A stretch of 64,000 bases of DNA from JAVJST01 sp040219295 (lineage in GTDB: Bacteria > Pseudomonadota > Alphaproteobacteria > Rhodospirillales > Casp-alpha2): the NCBI GenBank assembly GCA_040219295.1, contig JAVJST010000005.1, forward strand, positions 682,001-746,000, read 5' to 3'. The notes beneath the pieces were generated by a model, which saw only the letters and a list, made by a program, of their open reading frames with translations, was not told the origin of the DNA and did not search any database. The translations under genes and the position numbers were made by a program. Position 1 is the first letter of the stretch, and every line of letters begins with the position of its first letter. This document shows positions 1-8,860 of the stretch, piece after piece.

Positions 1-1405
1 TGTCCTGCGCCTCCCTCGCCTCGACCGTGATGGTGCCGTCCTGCGGCGTGAACTTGATCGCGTTGGCCACGAGGTTGCGGATGACGAGCAGCACCATGTT
101 CCGGTCGGCCAGCACGACGAGGCCGGAAGGCGAGCTCTCAAGCGTGATCCGCTTTGCCGCCGCCGGGTCCCGGAACACCTCGACATTCTTGGCGATGGCG
201 TCGTCGATCGGGATCTCCTGCTGTTCGATGTTGCCTTTCTCCATCTGGAAGCGGGCCCACTCGAGCAGATTGTCGAGCAGCTCGAAGACCCGCTTGCCCG
301 AGACGTTGATCTTGCCGGCATAGTCGACGAGCTGTTCCTTGGTCAGCTTGTCCGACATCTTTACCATGACGTCCGAGAGCCCGAGCAGCGTGGTGAACGG
401 ACTCTTCAGATCGTGTCCGATGATCGAGAAGAACCGGTTCTTGATGGCGATCTCTGTGGCGAGTGCCTCGTTAGCCCGTTCGGTTTCGCGTTGCGCCCGG
501 CCACGCGCCTGTTCGGCGGTGCGGACCGCGAAAAGGGCGCCTCCCGTGGCGGCCGCGAGGGCCAGGATCAGGATCGAGGCCACGGTCCAGCGCTGCTGCG
601 CGAACGTCGGAAACAGTTCGGCTTCCGGCAAGCCGACGACCTCCCATCGCGTGTTCCGCACGGTCCGCCGCGCGAGGATGTCTGCCTGTTCGGGTTCGGT
701 CAGCGTTATCGGCCGCGTATCACCGAAAACATCGCGCGCGCCTTCTGACGAGACCTCGATCAGGTTCTCCCGGTTGCGGTTGAGGAGGTAGAGGCGATGC
801 CCCTGGCTTTCGTACGAGCCCAGCCGCGTCTGGATGATCGTCGGATAGAAGCTGACGAAGAACACGCCGCCGACGGTGCCGTCCTCGCCGCGCCATTTCG
901 CCATCAGGTCGAAGTGGTAATTGAACGCCTGCGGGTGGATTTCCGGCGCGTAGAGGTGCGGTGAGCCGGCGAGCCCGAGATCGCTCTCTTCGATGAAGGA
1001 CTCGATCGAGCGGAGGCAGACTTCCCCGACGAAACCGTCGATGTCGGCGACCAGGTCGTTGCCCGCCCGGTCGGTCAGGGTGAAGGTGAAATAGGACGGG
1101 AACCACTGGCGCAGGCTGGCGTGCAGCTCGTTCAGCAGATCCTCGTCGGTCGGGTCCTTCGACAGCTCGATCAGGCGGGCGCGCTTCTCGACCGCGAAGA
1201 CATTGACCAGCCGCTGCCGCGTCTCGACGAACTGTTCGATGGCGAGTGCCGCGCTGATGACCTCGTTCTCGAGAACGCGTCGATGGTTGTCGCGGAAGCT
1301 CCTGATGTCCGAGTACGTGACCCAAAGCACGCCGAACACGACGACGGCAAAGCCGACTGCCGCGATCAGCAAGTGAAGCCGTGGAATACCCAGGGTTTTC
1401 GTCAT
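1..1405 (-). CDS. Membrane sensor histidine kinase (C-terminus cut by window edge)
   Basis: The reading frame opens at an ATG at 1405 and runs off the left edge after 468 codons without a stop. Residues ~11-32 form a membrane segment, followed by ~240 residues of presumed periplasmic sensor and a second membrane segment at ~271-292. A HisKA H-box follows, with the phospho-acceptor His at residue 331 in GHDLKSPF. The start of the ATPase domain, with an N-box-like NLVANAIKFT, is visible before the edge. It is an orthodox two-component kinase; the ligand and partner regulator are unknown. It is divergent from the transporter at 1542, leaving ~136 bp for both promoters. Confidence 0.85.
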   Translation of the reverse strand, partial: MTKTLGIPRLHLLIAAVGFAVVVFGVLWVTYSDIRSFRDNHRRVLENEVISAALAIEQFVETRQRLVNVFAVEKRARLIELSKDPTDEDLLNELHASLRQWFPSYFTFTLTDRAGNDLVADIDGFVGEVCLRSIESFIEESDLGLAGSPHLYAPEIHPQAFNYHFDLMAKWRGEDGTVGGVFFVSFYPTIIQTRLGSYESQGHRLYLLNRNRENLIEVSSEGARDVFGDTRPITLTEPEQADILARRTVRNTRWEVVGLPEAELFPTFAQQRWTVASILILALAAATGGALFAVRTAEQARGRAQRETERANEALATEIAIKNRFFSIIGHDLKSPFTTLLGLSDVMVKMSDKLTKEQLVDYAGKINVSGKRVFELLDNLLEWARFQMEKGNIEQQEIPIDDAIAKNVEVFRDPAAAKRITLESSPSGLVVLADRNMVLLVIRNLVANAIKFTPQDGTITVEAREAQD

Positions 1406-1541
1406 GCGCCGGATTTGAACCGACACCCCTTTGCGGATCAACCAATTTCATGACGGGCACCCCGCCGTCCGCGGGCCCCAGACCGGCGACGCCCTTGATC
1501 GTTGCGGTCCGGCCGTTCCGGCCTTACCAATTCAGTCAGCC

Positions 1542-2933
1542 ATGAACGGATCCCTGTCCAACGCGCTGATCGGATGGATGCTCGTCGCGACGACGGCGCT
1601 GGTCGTGCTGTCGGTGTGGACCGGCGTTGCCGGTTTCGATCGTGCCGCCGAGGTCGTCATCGTGCCGCTGACCGCACTGCTGACGATTGCCGTCGGCTGG
1701 GGCCGTCGGATCTTCGTCGCCGTTGCGGCGGTGCTCGTCGTCATGGCCGTCGTCACGCGGCCCGACTGGCACGCCATCGTCAACGACGCCCTCGCGCGTA
1801 CCGCGTTCATTGTCGCGTTCTTCACCGCGCTGGCGTCGCTCCGGAATGCGTCGGCCAGCTCGGCGGCGATCGAGACTTGCGGCCGGTTCCTCGCCGGTCA
1901 ACCGCCGGGCCGGCGCTATGCCGCGCTGACCGTCGGCGGCCAGCTGTTCGCGCTGCTGCTCAACTACGGCTCGCTCATCCTGTTGGGTTCCATGGCCGAG
2001 GCCAACGCCCGGACTGAACCGGATCCGGAGCGCCGCCGCCATCGCATCCGGCGCATGCTGCTAGCGATTCAGCGCGGCTTCCTCTCGACCCTGCCGTGGT
2101 CGCCGATGGCGTTCGCCGTCGCCGTGACGCTCTCCATCGTGCCGGGTGCGAAATGGGCGGAGTCCGTCGGCTACTGCATCGTCAGCGGCGCCATTCTCGC
2201 CGGTGTCGGCTGGGGCCTCGACACCATCTTCAAACCCAGGATCGCGGGTCCGCCGACGAACTGGAAGGGCGTCGACAACAGCTGGTTCACCCTGTGGCCG
2301 CTGGTACTCCTGCTCGCCGTGCTGGGCGTCATCGTCCTCGGTCTGCACCTGGCGACCGGCATCTCGATCCCCGGCATCGTCATGCTGGTGGTGCCGATGA
2401 TCGGCCTGGTCTGGATCGCCCTGCAGAACCGAGCGTCCCGGCCGTTGGCAACGGCGCTCGCCCGCGCCAACGGTTTCACCACCCTCGATCTGCCGGGCTA
2501 CCGCTCCGAGATCGTGCTGCTGATGATGGCGGGGTTCATCGGCACCCTCGGCTCGAGCCTGCTCGGCCCTTATGTCGCGGCGTCCGGGGTCGACTTCGCC
2601 GCGCTGCCCGGCTGGGCGATCCTCGTCATCATCGTCTGGTTCATTCCGCTTTGCGGCCAGATCGGCATGAACCCGATCATGACCGTGGCGCTGTTCGCGC
2701 CGCTGCTGCCCGACGCGGCCGCGATGGGGCTGGAGACCGTCGACGTGGTCACCGCGATCACCACGGGATGGGCGCTGAGCGGCGCGAGCTCGCCGTTTAC
2801 CGCAACCACGGTGCTGGTCGGCTCGATCGGGCACGTCAGCGCCAGCCACGTCGGCGTCCGCTGGAACGGGGCCTATTCGCTGGTCTGCGGGATCGCGCTG
2901 TCGGTCTGGGTGGCGGTGCTGGCGGTGATTTAG
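1542..2933 (+). CDS. Multi-pass membrane transporter, family not assigned
   Basis: This 463-residue protein is built almost entirely of hydrophobic segments, roughly 11-12 predicted membrane spans. It has a cytoplasmic basic loop around ERRRHRIRR and a conserved-looking segment GQIGMNPIMTV followed by SGASSPF. Small polar residues inside hydrophobic helices, as in those two segments, resemble ion-transporter superfamily permeases, but no subfamily can be named by eye. The ATG at 1542 is preferred over upstream in-frame starts because the residues before it are not membrane-like and would cover the intergenic region shared with the kinase. The substrate is unknown. Confidence 0.7.
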   Translation: MNGSLSNALIGWMLVATTALVVLSVWTGVAGFDRAAEVVIVPLTALLTIAVGWGRRIFVAVAAVLVVMAVVTRPDWHAIVNDALARTAFIVAFFTALASLRNASASSAAIETCGRFLAGQPPGRRYAALTVGGQLFALLLNYGSLILLGSMAEANARTEPDPERRRHRIRRMLLAIQRGFLSTLPWSPMAFAVAVTLSIVPGAKWAESVGYCIVSGAILAGVGWGLDTIFKPRIAGPPTNWKGVDNSWFTLWPLVLLLAVLGVIVLGLHLATGISIPGIVMLVVPMIGLVWIALQNRASRPLATALARANGFTTLDLPGYRSEIVLLMMAGFIGTLGSSLLGPYVAASGVDFAALPGWAILVIIVWFIPLCGQIGMNPIMTVALFAPLLPDAAAMGLETVDVVTAITTGWALSGASSPFTATTVLVGSIGHVSASHVGVRWNGAYSLVCGIALSVWVAVLAVI

Positions 2934-2961
2934 TTGAACGGCACGGAGATGCGAAAGCGGT

Positions 2962-3966
2962 TCACTCGTTCTCTTCAGACATCATTTTTTCGAGCTGGCG
3001 CTTCGCGGTCTTGCTGCCGGCTTCGATGGCACGTTTATAAAGTTCGATTGCCTTCTGCCGGTCTTTTGAAACGAGAAACCCTTCCTCAGAATAGAGCGCA
3101 AGCAATTCGAGACTTTCGGTGTCGCCGTCTTCAGCGCGATCTTGGATCCAGCGGAGCGCTTCCTCGTCACTTCGTCGGTACTTATTGATCGGAGCAACGG
3201 TTTTGTCGAAGGCCGTACCAGGCAGCAGGAAAGCGTAGAAGCTGTTCGTCAGAACCTGTCCGTATAGCAAATCCAAGGTTTGAATGGCGATGTCTTCACC
3301 AAGGTCCGCTGCGCGGCGATACCACACGAATGCTTCATCGTAGTTCTGATCCGCGAACTCTCCCGTTTGGTAAATGTACCCGAGGGCCGCAGCGGCCTTA
3401 GGATGTTCACTGTTTGCTGCCGCTTCGATCAGGCGGAGTCCCGCGTCGACGTCTCTTTCAACGACAACTCCGCCGATCAATAGTCTCCCAAGTTCAAATT
3501 GGAACCACGGATCATCGAGGGCCTCCGCGCCGAAGCGCATCAGTTCGAGTGTTTTGAGGCGCGCTGATTCATCCGTTTCGCCGGACTCGTTGAAAGCCTT
3601 CGAGTACTCACCATAAGCAATGTAGACGGCAATCAGATGCCTGTCGAAAGCGGCCTCTTCATAGAGAGGAAGCGCCGCTGCTGCGTCACCATCTGCATGA
3701 ATCGCCCGCCCCAACTGATACTTGAAACGCGGCGTATCCGGATACTTCTCCAGTGCTTCAGTGCATGCAGCAATCGCGGCGTCGGTATCGATAGTCTCGA
3801 AAGCGACGCCGGGCACGTCCGCGCCTTGTCTGTCCTCCGGGTGGCGCGTCAGCCGGTCGCACTCGTGCACGGGCGGCTCCGCCGCCTTGGCCATGCCGTT
3901 TGCAAGCAGGAACACCGCGAATGCGGTGGCTACCGGCAATAGGAGATGAGACAAGAATGCCCGCAT
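2962..3966 (-). CDS. Secreted Sel1/TPR-repeat protein
   Basis: Starting at the ATG at 3966, the protein opens with a classical signal peptide (hydrophobic core ~5-20, cleavage expected after AKA). The body consists of helical hairpin repeats of the Sel1/TPR type, clearest in a segment like AAAALGYIYQTGEF followed by DEAFVWYRRAADLG, and again near the C-terminus (KAIELYKRAIEAGS). Such repeats are protein-interaction scaffolds, here probably periplasmic. An upstream GTG at 4014 would add 16 residues and spoil the signal peptide. It is convergent with the transporter, with a 28-bp gap. The partner is unknown. Its base composition looks less GC-rich than its neighbours. Confidence 0.72.
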   Translation of the reverse strand: MRAFLSHLLLPVATAFAVFLLANGMAKAAEPPVHECDRLTRHPEDRQGADVPGVAFETIDTDAAIAACTEALEKYPDTPRFKYQLGRAIHADGDAAAALPLYEEAAFDRHLIAVYIAYGEYSKAFNESGETDESARLKTLELMRFGAEALDDPWFQFELGRLLIGGVVVERDVDAGLRLIEAAANSEHPKAAAALGYIYQTGEFADQNYDEAFVWYRRAADLGEDIAIQTLDLLYGQVLTNSFYAFLLPGTAFDKTVAPINKYRRSDEEALRWIQDRAEDGDTESLELLALYSEEGFLVSKDRQKAIELYKRAIEAGSKTAKRQLEKMMSEENE

Positions 3967-4129
3967 CGCGAGCATGGTAGCCGCGAACATCGCGGACCGA
4001 AACCGTCTAGTCACGCGAACCCAGGGCGAACCGGGACGGCCTCATCCTGAGCGGCCCGCCGGGCCAAGACGAAGGAGAGGCCTGACGGCCCCTCATGCTT
4101 CGACGGGCTCAGCACGAGGGAAGGGGACG

Positions 4130-5272
4130 TTAGTCCCGCGCCGGGATATCCCCGCCTTCGTATTCTTCCGCGAACGCCGCCCGGAAATCTTCGAACGTGC
4201 CGGCCTCGATGGCGGCGCGCATGCCGGCCATGAGCTGCTGGTAGTAGGTCAGGTTGTGGTGGGTCAGCAGCATGATGCCGAGCACCTCCTTGGCCATGAC
4301 CAGGTGATGCAGGTAGGCCCGCGAATATCCGGTGCACGCCGGGCAGGGGCAGTCCTCGTCGAGCGGGCGCGGATCGTCCTTGTGCCGGGCGTTGCGCATG
4401 TTGACCTGACCGCGCCGGGTGAACGCCTGGTCGGTGCGGCCGGATCGCGTCGGCAGTACGCAGTCGAACATGTCGACACCGCGCGCGACGGAGCCGACCA
4501 GGTCCTCGGGCTTGCCGACGCCCATCAGGTAGCGTGGCCGCTCGGCGGGCAGGTGCGGGGTCGTGACATCGAGGGTGGCGAACATCAGCTCGCGGCCCTC
4601 GCCGACGGCGAGCCCGCCGATGGCATAGCCGTCGAAACGGATTGAGACGAGGCCCTCGGCGGACTGGCGGCGCAGCTCAGCGTCGATGCCGCCCTGGACG
4701 ATGCCGAACAGGCCGTAACCGGGGCGCTTCTCGAACGCCTGCTTGCAGCGTTCCGCCCAGCGGAGCGAGAGCTGCATGGCGTTCTCGACCTCATCGGCCG
4801 GGGCCGGGTGCGGCGGGCATTCGTCGAGCTGCATGGTGATGTTGGAATCCAGAAGATTCTGAATCTCGACAGAGCGTTCGGGCGTGAGCTCGTGATAGGA
4901 CCCGTCGATGTGCGAACGAAACGTGACGCCCTGCTCGGACATCTTGCGCAGGTCCGACAGCGACATCACCTGAAAGCCGCCCGAGTCGGTCAGGATCGGC
5001 CCCGGCCAGTTCATGAACGTGTGCAGGCCGCCCAAGCGCGCGATGCGCTCGGCGCCGGGGCGCAGCATCAGGTGGTAGGTGTTGCCGAGGATGATCTCGG
5101 CGCCCGTCGCGGCAACGTCTTCGGGCCGCATGGCCTTCACCGTGGCCGCCGTTCCCACGGGCATGAATGCCGGCGTCTCGATCGCGCCGTGCGCCGTCGT
5201 CACGCGCCCGCGCCGCGCGCCGCCGTCCGTGCCGATCAGCTCGAAGCCGATACCGTGGTCATGTTCGTTCAT
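4130..5272 (-). CDS. tgt: Queuine tRNA-ribosyltransferase
   Basis: The enzyme exchanges guanine-34 of GUN-anticodon tRNAs for a 7-deazaguanine base in queuosine synthesis. The 380-residue length is typical. Visible hallmarks are TDSGGFQVMSLS (Asp96), the GVDMFDCVLPTR motif with the nucleophile Asp at ~270, and the zinc site CPCPAC with C308, C310, C313 and H339. The start is the ATG at 5272 (MNEHDHG); the frame stays open upstream to 6214 only because it shadows the DUF2189 gene. queA, the next enzyme of the pathway, lies on the same strand 2.4 kb away, separated by unrelated genes. Confidence 0.97.
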   Translation of the reverse strand: MNEHDHGIGFELIGTDGGARRGRVTTAHGAIETPAFMPVGTAATVKAMRPEDVAATGAEIILGNTYHLMLRPGAERIARLGGLHTFMNWPGPILTDSGGFQVMSLSDLRKMSEQGVTFRSHIDGSYHELTPERSVEIQNLLDSNITMQLDECPPHPAPADEVENAMQLSLRWAERCKQAFEKRPGYGLFGIVQGGIDAELRRQSAEGLVSIRFDGYAIGGLAVGEGRELMFATLDVTTPHLPAERPRYLMGVGKPEDLVGSVARGVDMFDCVLPTRSGRTDQAFTRRGQVNMRNARHKDDPRPLDEDCPCPACTGYSRAYLHHLVMAKEVLGIMLLTHHNLTYYQQLMAGMRAAIEAGTFEDFRAAFAEEYEGGDIPARD

Positions 5273-5319
5273 GGTCGAGGGGGATAGCCACTTGTGCGCC
5301 GCCGCGCAAGCGCCGAGCG

Positions 5320-6114
5320 TCAGTCGTCCGCCGGCCGAACCAGCGCGCGGTAGGCGTGCCACGAGGCGTGGCCGATCAGCGGCATGGTGACGATGAGGCC
5401 GATCAGCGCCGTGACCATGCCGAACCCGGTGATGACGACAATGATCACCGCCCACAGCGCCATGGCGCGCGGGTTGCGGGTGACGGCGATGGCCGAGGTG
5501 ATGACGGCGGGCAGGAAATCCGCGCGCTCGCCCAGGATCATCGGCAGCGAGATCGCCGCGAACAAGAAGGCTGCGACGGCGAAGCCGGCGCCGATGACCG
5601 TGCCCGCGGCAAGGAACATGAGGCCGTCCAGGGAGAAGAACGTCTGGTTCAGCACGCCCTGGACGGTGAGCATTTCGTAGGGATAGTTGAGCGCGTAGAT
5701 CAGCGCCGCGGTGCGGATCCACAGAATCAGGAAAAAGCACAGTGCCAGTCCGGTGCCGAAAATGCGGCTCGGGTAGCGACGCCACGCCGTCAGTATGTCC
5801 GTGAATCCGACTCTCTCGCCGGCCTCGAGCCGGCGGCTCGCCTCGTAATAACCGACCGCGAACGCCGGCGCGGCGAGAAAGAACCCGGTCAGCGCCGGCC
5901 AGATCAAGTGATAGGCTTCGATGTGATAGAGCCCGAACGTCACCGCGTAACCGGCGGCGACGAACAGAAGGCTGTAGGGCACGCTGATCAGGCGCGTGCG
6001 TCGCAGGTCGGACCAGCCGGCGGCAAGCCAGCGCCACGGCTCGACGGTCGAGACGCGGTTGATGCGGGCCGCGAACGGGAACAGCTCCGTGCGCCGGGTT
6101 GTCTCGATACTCAT
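5320..6114 (-). CDS. DUF2189 integral membrane protein
   Basis: This 264-residue protein has about six membrane segments and the layout of the DUF2189 family: a short cytoplasmic N-terminus, a WRWLAAGWSDL motif before the first helix pair, a PAFAVGYYEASRRLE loop, and a C-terminal HASWHAYRALV. Family members often sit near respiratory oxidase genes, but their function is unknown. A near-perfect FNR/FixK-type box lies 36-49 bp upstream of its start codon, so low-oxygen control is plausible. It lies 47 bp upstream of tgt on the same strand and could be co-transcribed with it. Confidence 0.85.
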   Translation of the reverse strand: MSIETTRRTELFPFAARINRVSTVEPWRWLAAGWSDLRRTRLISVPYSLLFVAAGYAVTFGLYHIEAYHLIWPALTGFFLAAPAFAVGYYEASRRLEAGERVGFTDILTAWRRYPSRIFGTGLALCFFLILWIRTAALIYALNYPYEMLTVQGVLNQTFFSLDGLMFLAAGTVIGAGFAVAAFLFAAISLPMILGERADFLPAVITSAIAVTRNPRAMALWAVIIVVITGFGMVTALIGLIVTMPLIGHASWHAYRALVRPADD

Positions 6115-6149
6115 GGACCGCAGCGTAACGGCTTTGCCGCAGGTGACAA

Positions 6150-6163
6150 TTGATCTGGATCAG
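6150..6163. promoter_or_regulatory. FNR/FixK-type box
   Basis: The sequence TTGATCTGGATCAG matches the palindrome TTGAT-N4-ATCAA at nine of ten half-site positions and carries the CTGG spacer common in FixK/FnrL sites. It sits 36 bp upstream of the DUF2189 start (minus strand) and ~126 bp upstream of the cupin start at 6290 (plus strand), so it could serve either gene. The distance suits activation of the DUF2189 gene better. Confidence 0.55.
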
Positions 6164-6289
6164 TCCAGGTTCGAACGACGCATCGGCGGCTGGACATCCG
6201 CGACGCAGGCCCAACCGCGCGATGGACCGATCGCGACTGCTTGGCTAACCTGTACCCGATCGCAAGAATCCGGTTGCAAGGTGTTCCGA

Positions 6290-6853
6290 ATGCCATTCGT
6301 CACGGAGGAGTTTATCGAAAGCTGCAGGCTGGCCCTCGACGATGCCCGCCCTCAACCGGCAATGCGCGAAGTCGTGATCCGGGCCGTTGCCGAGCCCGCA
6401 GCCGTGATCAAGGCGCTCGGCGAGCCCAAGGAGGCCGGCATTGAAACGCTTCATCATGCGCCCGACCTGACCATTCTCAACGTTGTCTGGGCGCCGGGCA
6501 TGACGGTGATGCCCCATGACCACCAGATGCTGGCGGTGATCGGCGTTTACGCCGGCGGCGAGGACAACATTTTCTGGCGGCGCGCCGGCGATGCGCTTGA
6601 AGCGGCAGGCGCCGAGGCGATCCGGCAGGGCGAAGCAGCTTCCCTGGGGCATGACATCATTCATTCGGTGACCAACCCACTGGACCGGTTCACCGGGGCG
6701 GTTCATGTCTACAGCGGTGACTTCTTCACGCAGGAACGCAGCCAGTGGGATCCTGAGACTCTCCTGCGGGAGCCCTACGACACGGATCACACACGACAGT
6801 TGTTCGCGAAAGCCAACGACCGCTACTACGGCCGCCACTCGAACGCGGGCTAG
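6290..6853 (+). CDS. Cupin-fold protein, putative metal-dependent dioxygenase-like
   Basis: This 187-residue protein is a double-stranded beta-helix (cupin) with a first motif MTVMPHDHQMLAVIGVYAGGEDN and a second around HDIIHSVTNP...GAVHVYSGDFF. The layout resembles small cupins related to cysteine/thiol dioxygenases, in which the histidines hold iron. That functional reading is an inference; no substrate is evident. The ATG at 6290 is chosen because the upstream in-frame residues overlap the divergent regulatory region and do not look like protein. It is convergent with cysH, with a 15-bp gap, so a link to sulfur metabolism is possible. Confidence 0.7.
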   Translation: MPFVTEEFIESCRLALDDARPQPAMREVVIRAVAEPAAVIKALGEPKEAGIETLHHAPDLTILNVVWAPGMTVMPHDHQMLAVIGVYAGGEDNIFWRRAGDALEAAGAEAIRQGEAASLGHDIIHSVTNPLDRFTGAVHVYSGDFFTQERSQWDPETLLREPYDTDHTRQLFAKANDRYYGRHSNAG

Positions 6854-6868
6854 TGACGCCCGGCCTGG

Positions 6869-7597
6869 TCAGATTCCGCCGCCCGCCCAGGGGGCGTTGT
6901 GGATGCCGCACTCGGTCTTCTCCGAACCGGCCCAGCGGCCGCTGCGCGCGTCGCTGCCCGGCTGAGCGAAGCTGGTGCACGGAAAGCATCCGACCGACGT
7001 GTAACCCGCTTCCTCGAGCGGATGGCGCGGCAGGTCGCAGCGCTCGAACGCTTCGCGGATGCGGTCCGCGTCCCAGTCCGCAAGCGGATTGATCTTGATG
7101 TGCCGGCCGTCGTGTTCGATCAGCGGCAGGGCGGTGCGTTGGCCGCCCTGGTAGCGCTTGCGCCCGGTAATCCACGCGTCGAACTCCGAAAGCGCGCGCT
7201 GCATCGGCAGCACCTTGCGTAGGTGGCAGCACAAGTCCGGGTCGCGCTGGTGCAGCTTCTTGTCCGGGTCGTACTCGGCGACATGGTCCGGATCGGGGCC
7301 GATGACGCGCACGTCGGTCAGGCCGAGATGTTCGCTGAGGTGGCGCTGGTACTGCTCGGTCTGGGCGAACAGCATGCCGGTGTTCAGAAACAGCACGGGC
7401 AGGTCAGGCGCGGCCTCTGCGACGAGGCGCAGCAGGACCGCCGATTCGATACCAAACGACGAGGCGACGGCGAGGCGGCCGGGAAAGGCCTCGCCGGCCA
7501 TGGCGCCGATCAGCTCGGCATCGCGCAGGTGGCCGAAGCGCTGCCACAGGTCGCGGGCGGGACCCGGGTCAGGCTGGATGACGTCGTCGAGGGGCAT
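6869..7597 (-). CDS. cysH: Assimilatory adenylyl-/phosphoadenylyl-sulfate reductase
   Basis: The protein reduces activated sulfate to sulfite in cysteine biosynthesis. SSFGIESAVLL is the PP-loop-like nucleotide site. The cysteine set LCCHLRK ... GCFPCTS is the paired CC/CxxC motif that binds a [4Fe-4S] cluster in APS-type reductases. The C-terminal SEKTECGIH carries the catalytic Cys. The presence of the cluster cysteines favours APS (or dual APS/PAPS) specificity over pure PAPS reduction. At 242 residues it is full length. No cysD/N/C/I genes are nearby. Its upstream region is strikingly AT-rich. Confidence 0.95.
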   Translation of the reverse strand: MPLDDVIQPDPGPARDLWQRFGHLRDAELIGAMAGEAFPGRLAVASSFGIESAVLLRLVAEAAPDLPVLFLNTGMLFAQTEQYQRHLSEHLGLTDVRVIGPDPDHVAEYDPDKKLHQRDPDLCCHLRKVLPMQRALSEFDAWITGRKRYQGGQRTALPLIEHDGRHIKINPLADWDADRIREAFERCDLPRHPLEEAGYTSVGCFPCTSFAQPGSDARSGRWAGSEKTECGIHNAPWAGGGI

Positions 7598-7704
7598 GGT
7601 CGTGATCCGTGGCGGACTATTTCACACAACATAATCGTGCTCACGGATATTAACAACGATAAATTTGTGTTTAATAATTCAATATACACAAAATATTAGT
7701 AATA
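7598..7704 (-). promoter_or_regulatory. AT-rich cysH upstream region with inverted repeat
   Basis: This 107-bp gap between queA and cysH is AT-rich against very GC-rich flanks, particularly from 7617 onward. It contains an inverted repeat TTTGTGT (7664-7670) / ACACAAA (7686-7692) with a 15-bp spacer, and two AATATT boxes (7692-7697, 7701-7706). It most likely holds the cysH promoter and an operator. The regulator is not identifiable from sequence. Confidence 0.4.
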
Positions 7705-8769
7705 TTAAAATCGATCGATCAGGCAGGCGTCCCCGTAGGAGTAGAACCGGTATTGCTGGGCAATGGCGTGGGCGTAGGCCGCCTTCATGTGCTCCAGTCC
7801 GGCGAACGCCGACACCAGCATGAACAGCGTCGACTTCGGCAGGTGGAAGTTGGTCATCAGCCGGTCGACGGCGCGGAACCGGTAACCCGGCGTGATGAAG
7901 ATGTCGGTTTCGCCGGTGAACGGGCGGACCTCGCCGGAATCGCGTGCCGCACTTTCGAGCAGCCGCAGCGAGGTGGTGCCGACGGCGACGATCTTGTTTC
8001 CCCGGGCCCGGGTCTCGGCGACCAGCGCCGCGGTATGCTCGGAAATCGTGCCCCATTCGCTGTGCATGCGATGATCGTCGGTATCGTCTGCCTTGACCGG
8101 CAGGAAGGTGCCGGCGCCGACGTGCAGGGTGACGAACGAGCGCCGCACGCCGCGCGCGTCGAGCGCCGCCATCAGGTCGTCGGTGAAGTGCAGCCCGGCG
8201 GTCGGCGCGGCGACGGCGCCGGGGTATCGGGCGTAGGCGGTCTGGTAGGACGATCGGTCGTCCTCGATGACGGCCGGGTCGGTATCGTCCCTGCGGCGGA
8301 TGTAGGGCGGCAGGGGCATTTCGCCGTACCGATCGAGCATATGGTCGAGATCCGCGTCGGCGCAGTCGAAGGTGACGAGAACCTCGCCGTCCGCGAGCTT
8401 GTCCGTGACCCGGCAGGCGAAATCGTCGGCGAAGCGGATGGTGTCTGCGTCGGTCAGCTTCTTCGCCGGTCGCGCAAAGGCGTGCCAGGTCGCGCCGTCG
8501 ACCCGCTTGTGCAGGGTCAGTTCGATCTTTGCGCCGGGGTCGTCGGGTTTCCGGCGCCGCACGCCCCGGAGCCGCGCCGGGATCACCCGTGTGTCATTGA
8601 ACACCATCAGGTCTCCGGGTTCGATCAAACCGGGCAGGTCGGCGACGGTGACGTCGATGAGCGGTCCGTCGGCTGGAATCCGCAGCAGCCGGGCCGCGGT
8701 GCGCGGCTCCGCCGGGTGCTGGGCGATGCGTTCCGCCGGCAGCTCGAAATCGAACAGGTCCACCTTCAT
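7705..8769 (-). CDS. queA: S-adenosylmethionine:tRNA ribosyltransferase-isomerase
   Basis: QueA transfers and isomerises the ribosyl moiety of SAM onto preQ1-tRNA to give epoxyqueuosine. The ATG at 8769 (MKVDLFDFELPAERIAQ) gives 354 residues, the usual length, and begins with the canonical QueA N-terminus; longer upstream frame is read-through of the divergent promoter region. Other family signatures are LPPYIRR, YQTAYARYPGAVAAPTAGLHF, HVGAGTF, and the C-terminal TNFHLPKSTL. It belongs to the same pathway as tgt. It is divergent from the Pmp3-like gene, with 91 bp between start codons. Confidence 0.97.
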   Translation of the reverse strand: MKVDLFDFELPAERIAQHPAEPRTAARLLRIPADGPLIDVTVADLPGLIEPGDLMVFNDTRVIPARLRGVRRRKPDDPGAKIELTLHKRVDGATWHAFARPAKKLTDADTIRFADDFACRVTDKLADGEVLVTFDCADADLDHMLDRYGEMPLPPYIRRRDDTDPAVIEDDRSSYQTAYARYPGAVAAPTAGLHFTDDLMAALDARGVRRSFVTLHVGAGTFLPVKADDTDDHRMHSEWGTISEHTAALVAETRARGNKIVAVGTTSLRLLESAARDSGEVRPFTGETDIFITPGYRFRAVDRLMTNFHLPKSTLFMLVSAFAGLEHMKAAYAHAIAQQYRFYSYGDACLIDRF

Positions 8770-8860
8770 GGGGCGCGAAACTATCCGGCGGTTTGCAGGT
8801 TTTCCAGCGGGATGGATAATGATCCATCGATTCGATGACCCGCAGCGAAAAGGAGTCCCC

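Noticed and set aside
1403..1460. tRNA-like T-arm on the minus strand (GGTTCAAATCC with a 5-bp stem, and a GTCATG/CATGAC pairing)
   Set aside because: The enclosed sequence is only 54 nt and lacks recognisable D- and anticodon arms; the motif overlaps the start codon of the sensor kinase.
5273..6214. N-terminal extension of tgt to a 694-residue frame
   Set aside because: The extra residues are arginine/histidine-rich antisense of the DUF2189 gene; the canonical Tgt N-terminus starts at 5272.
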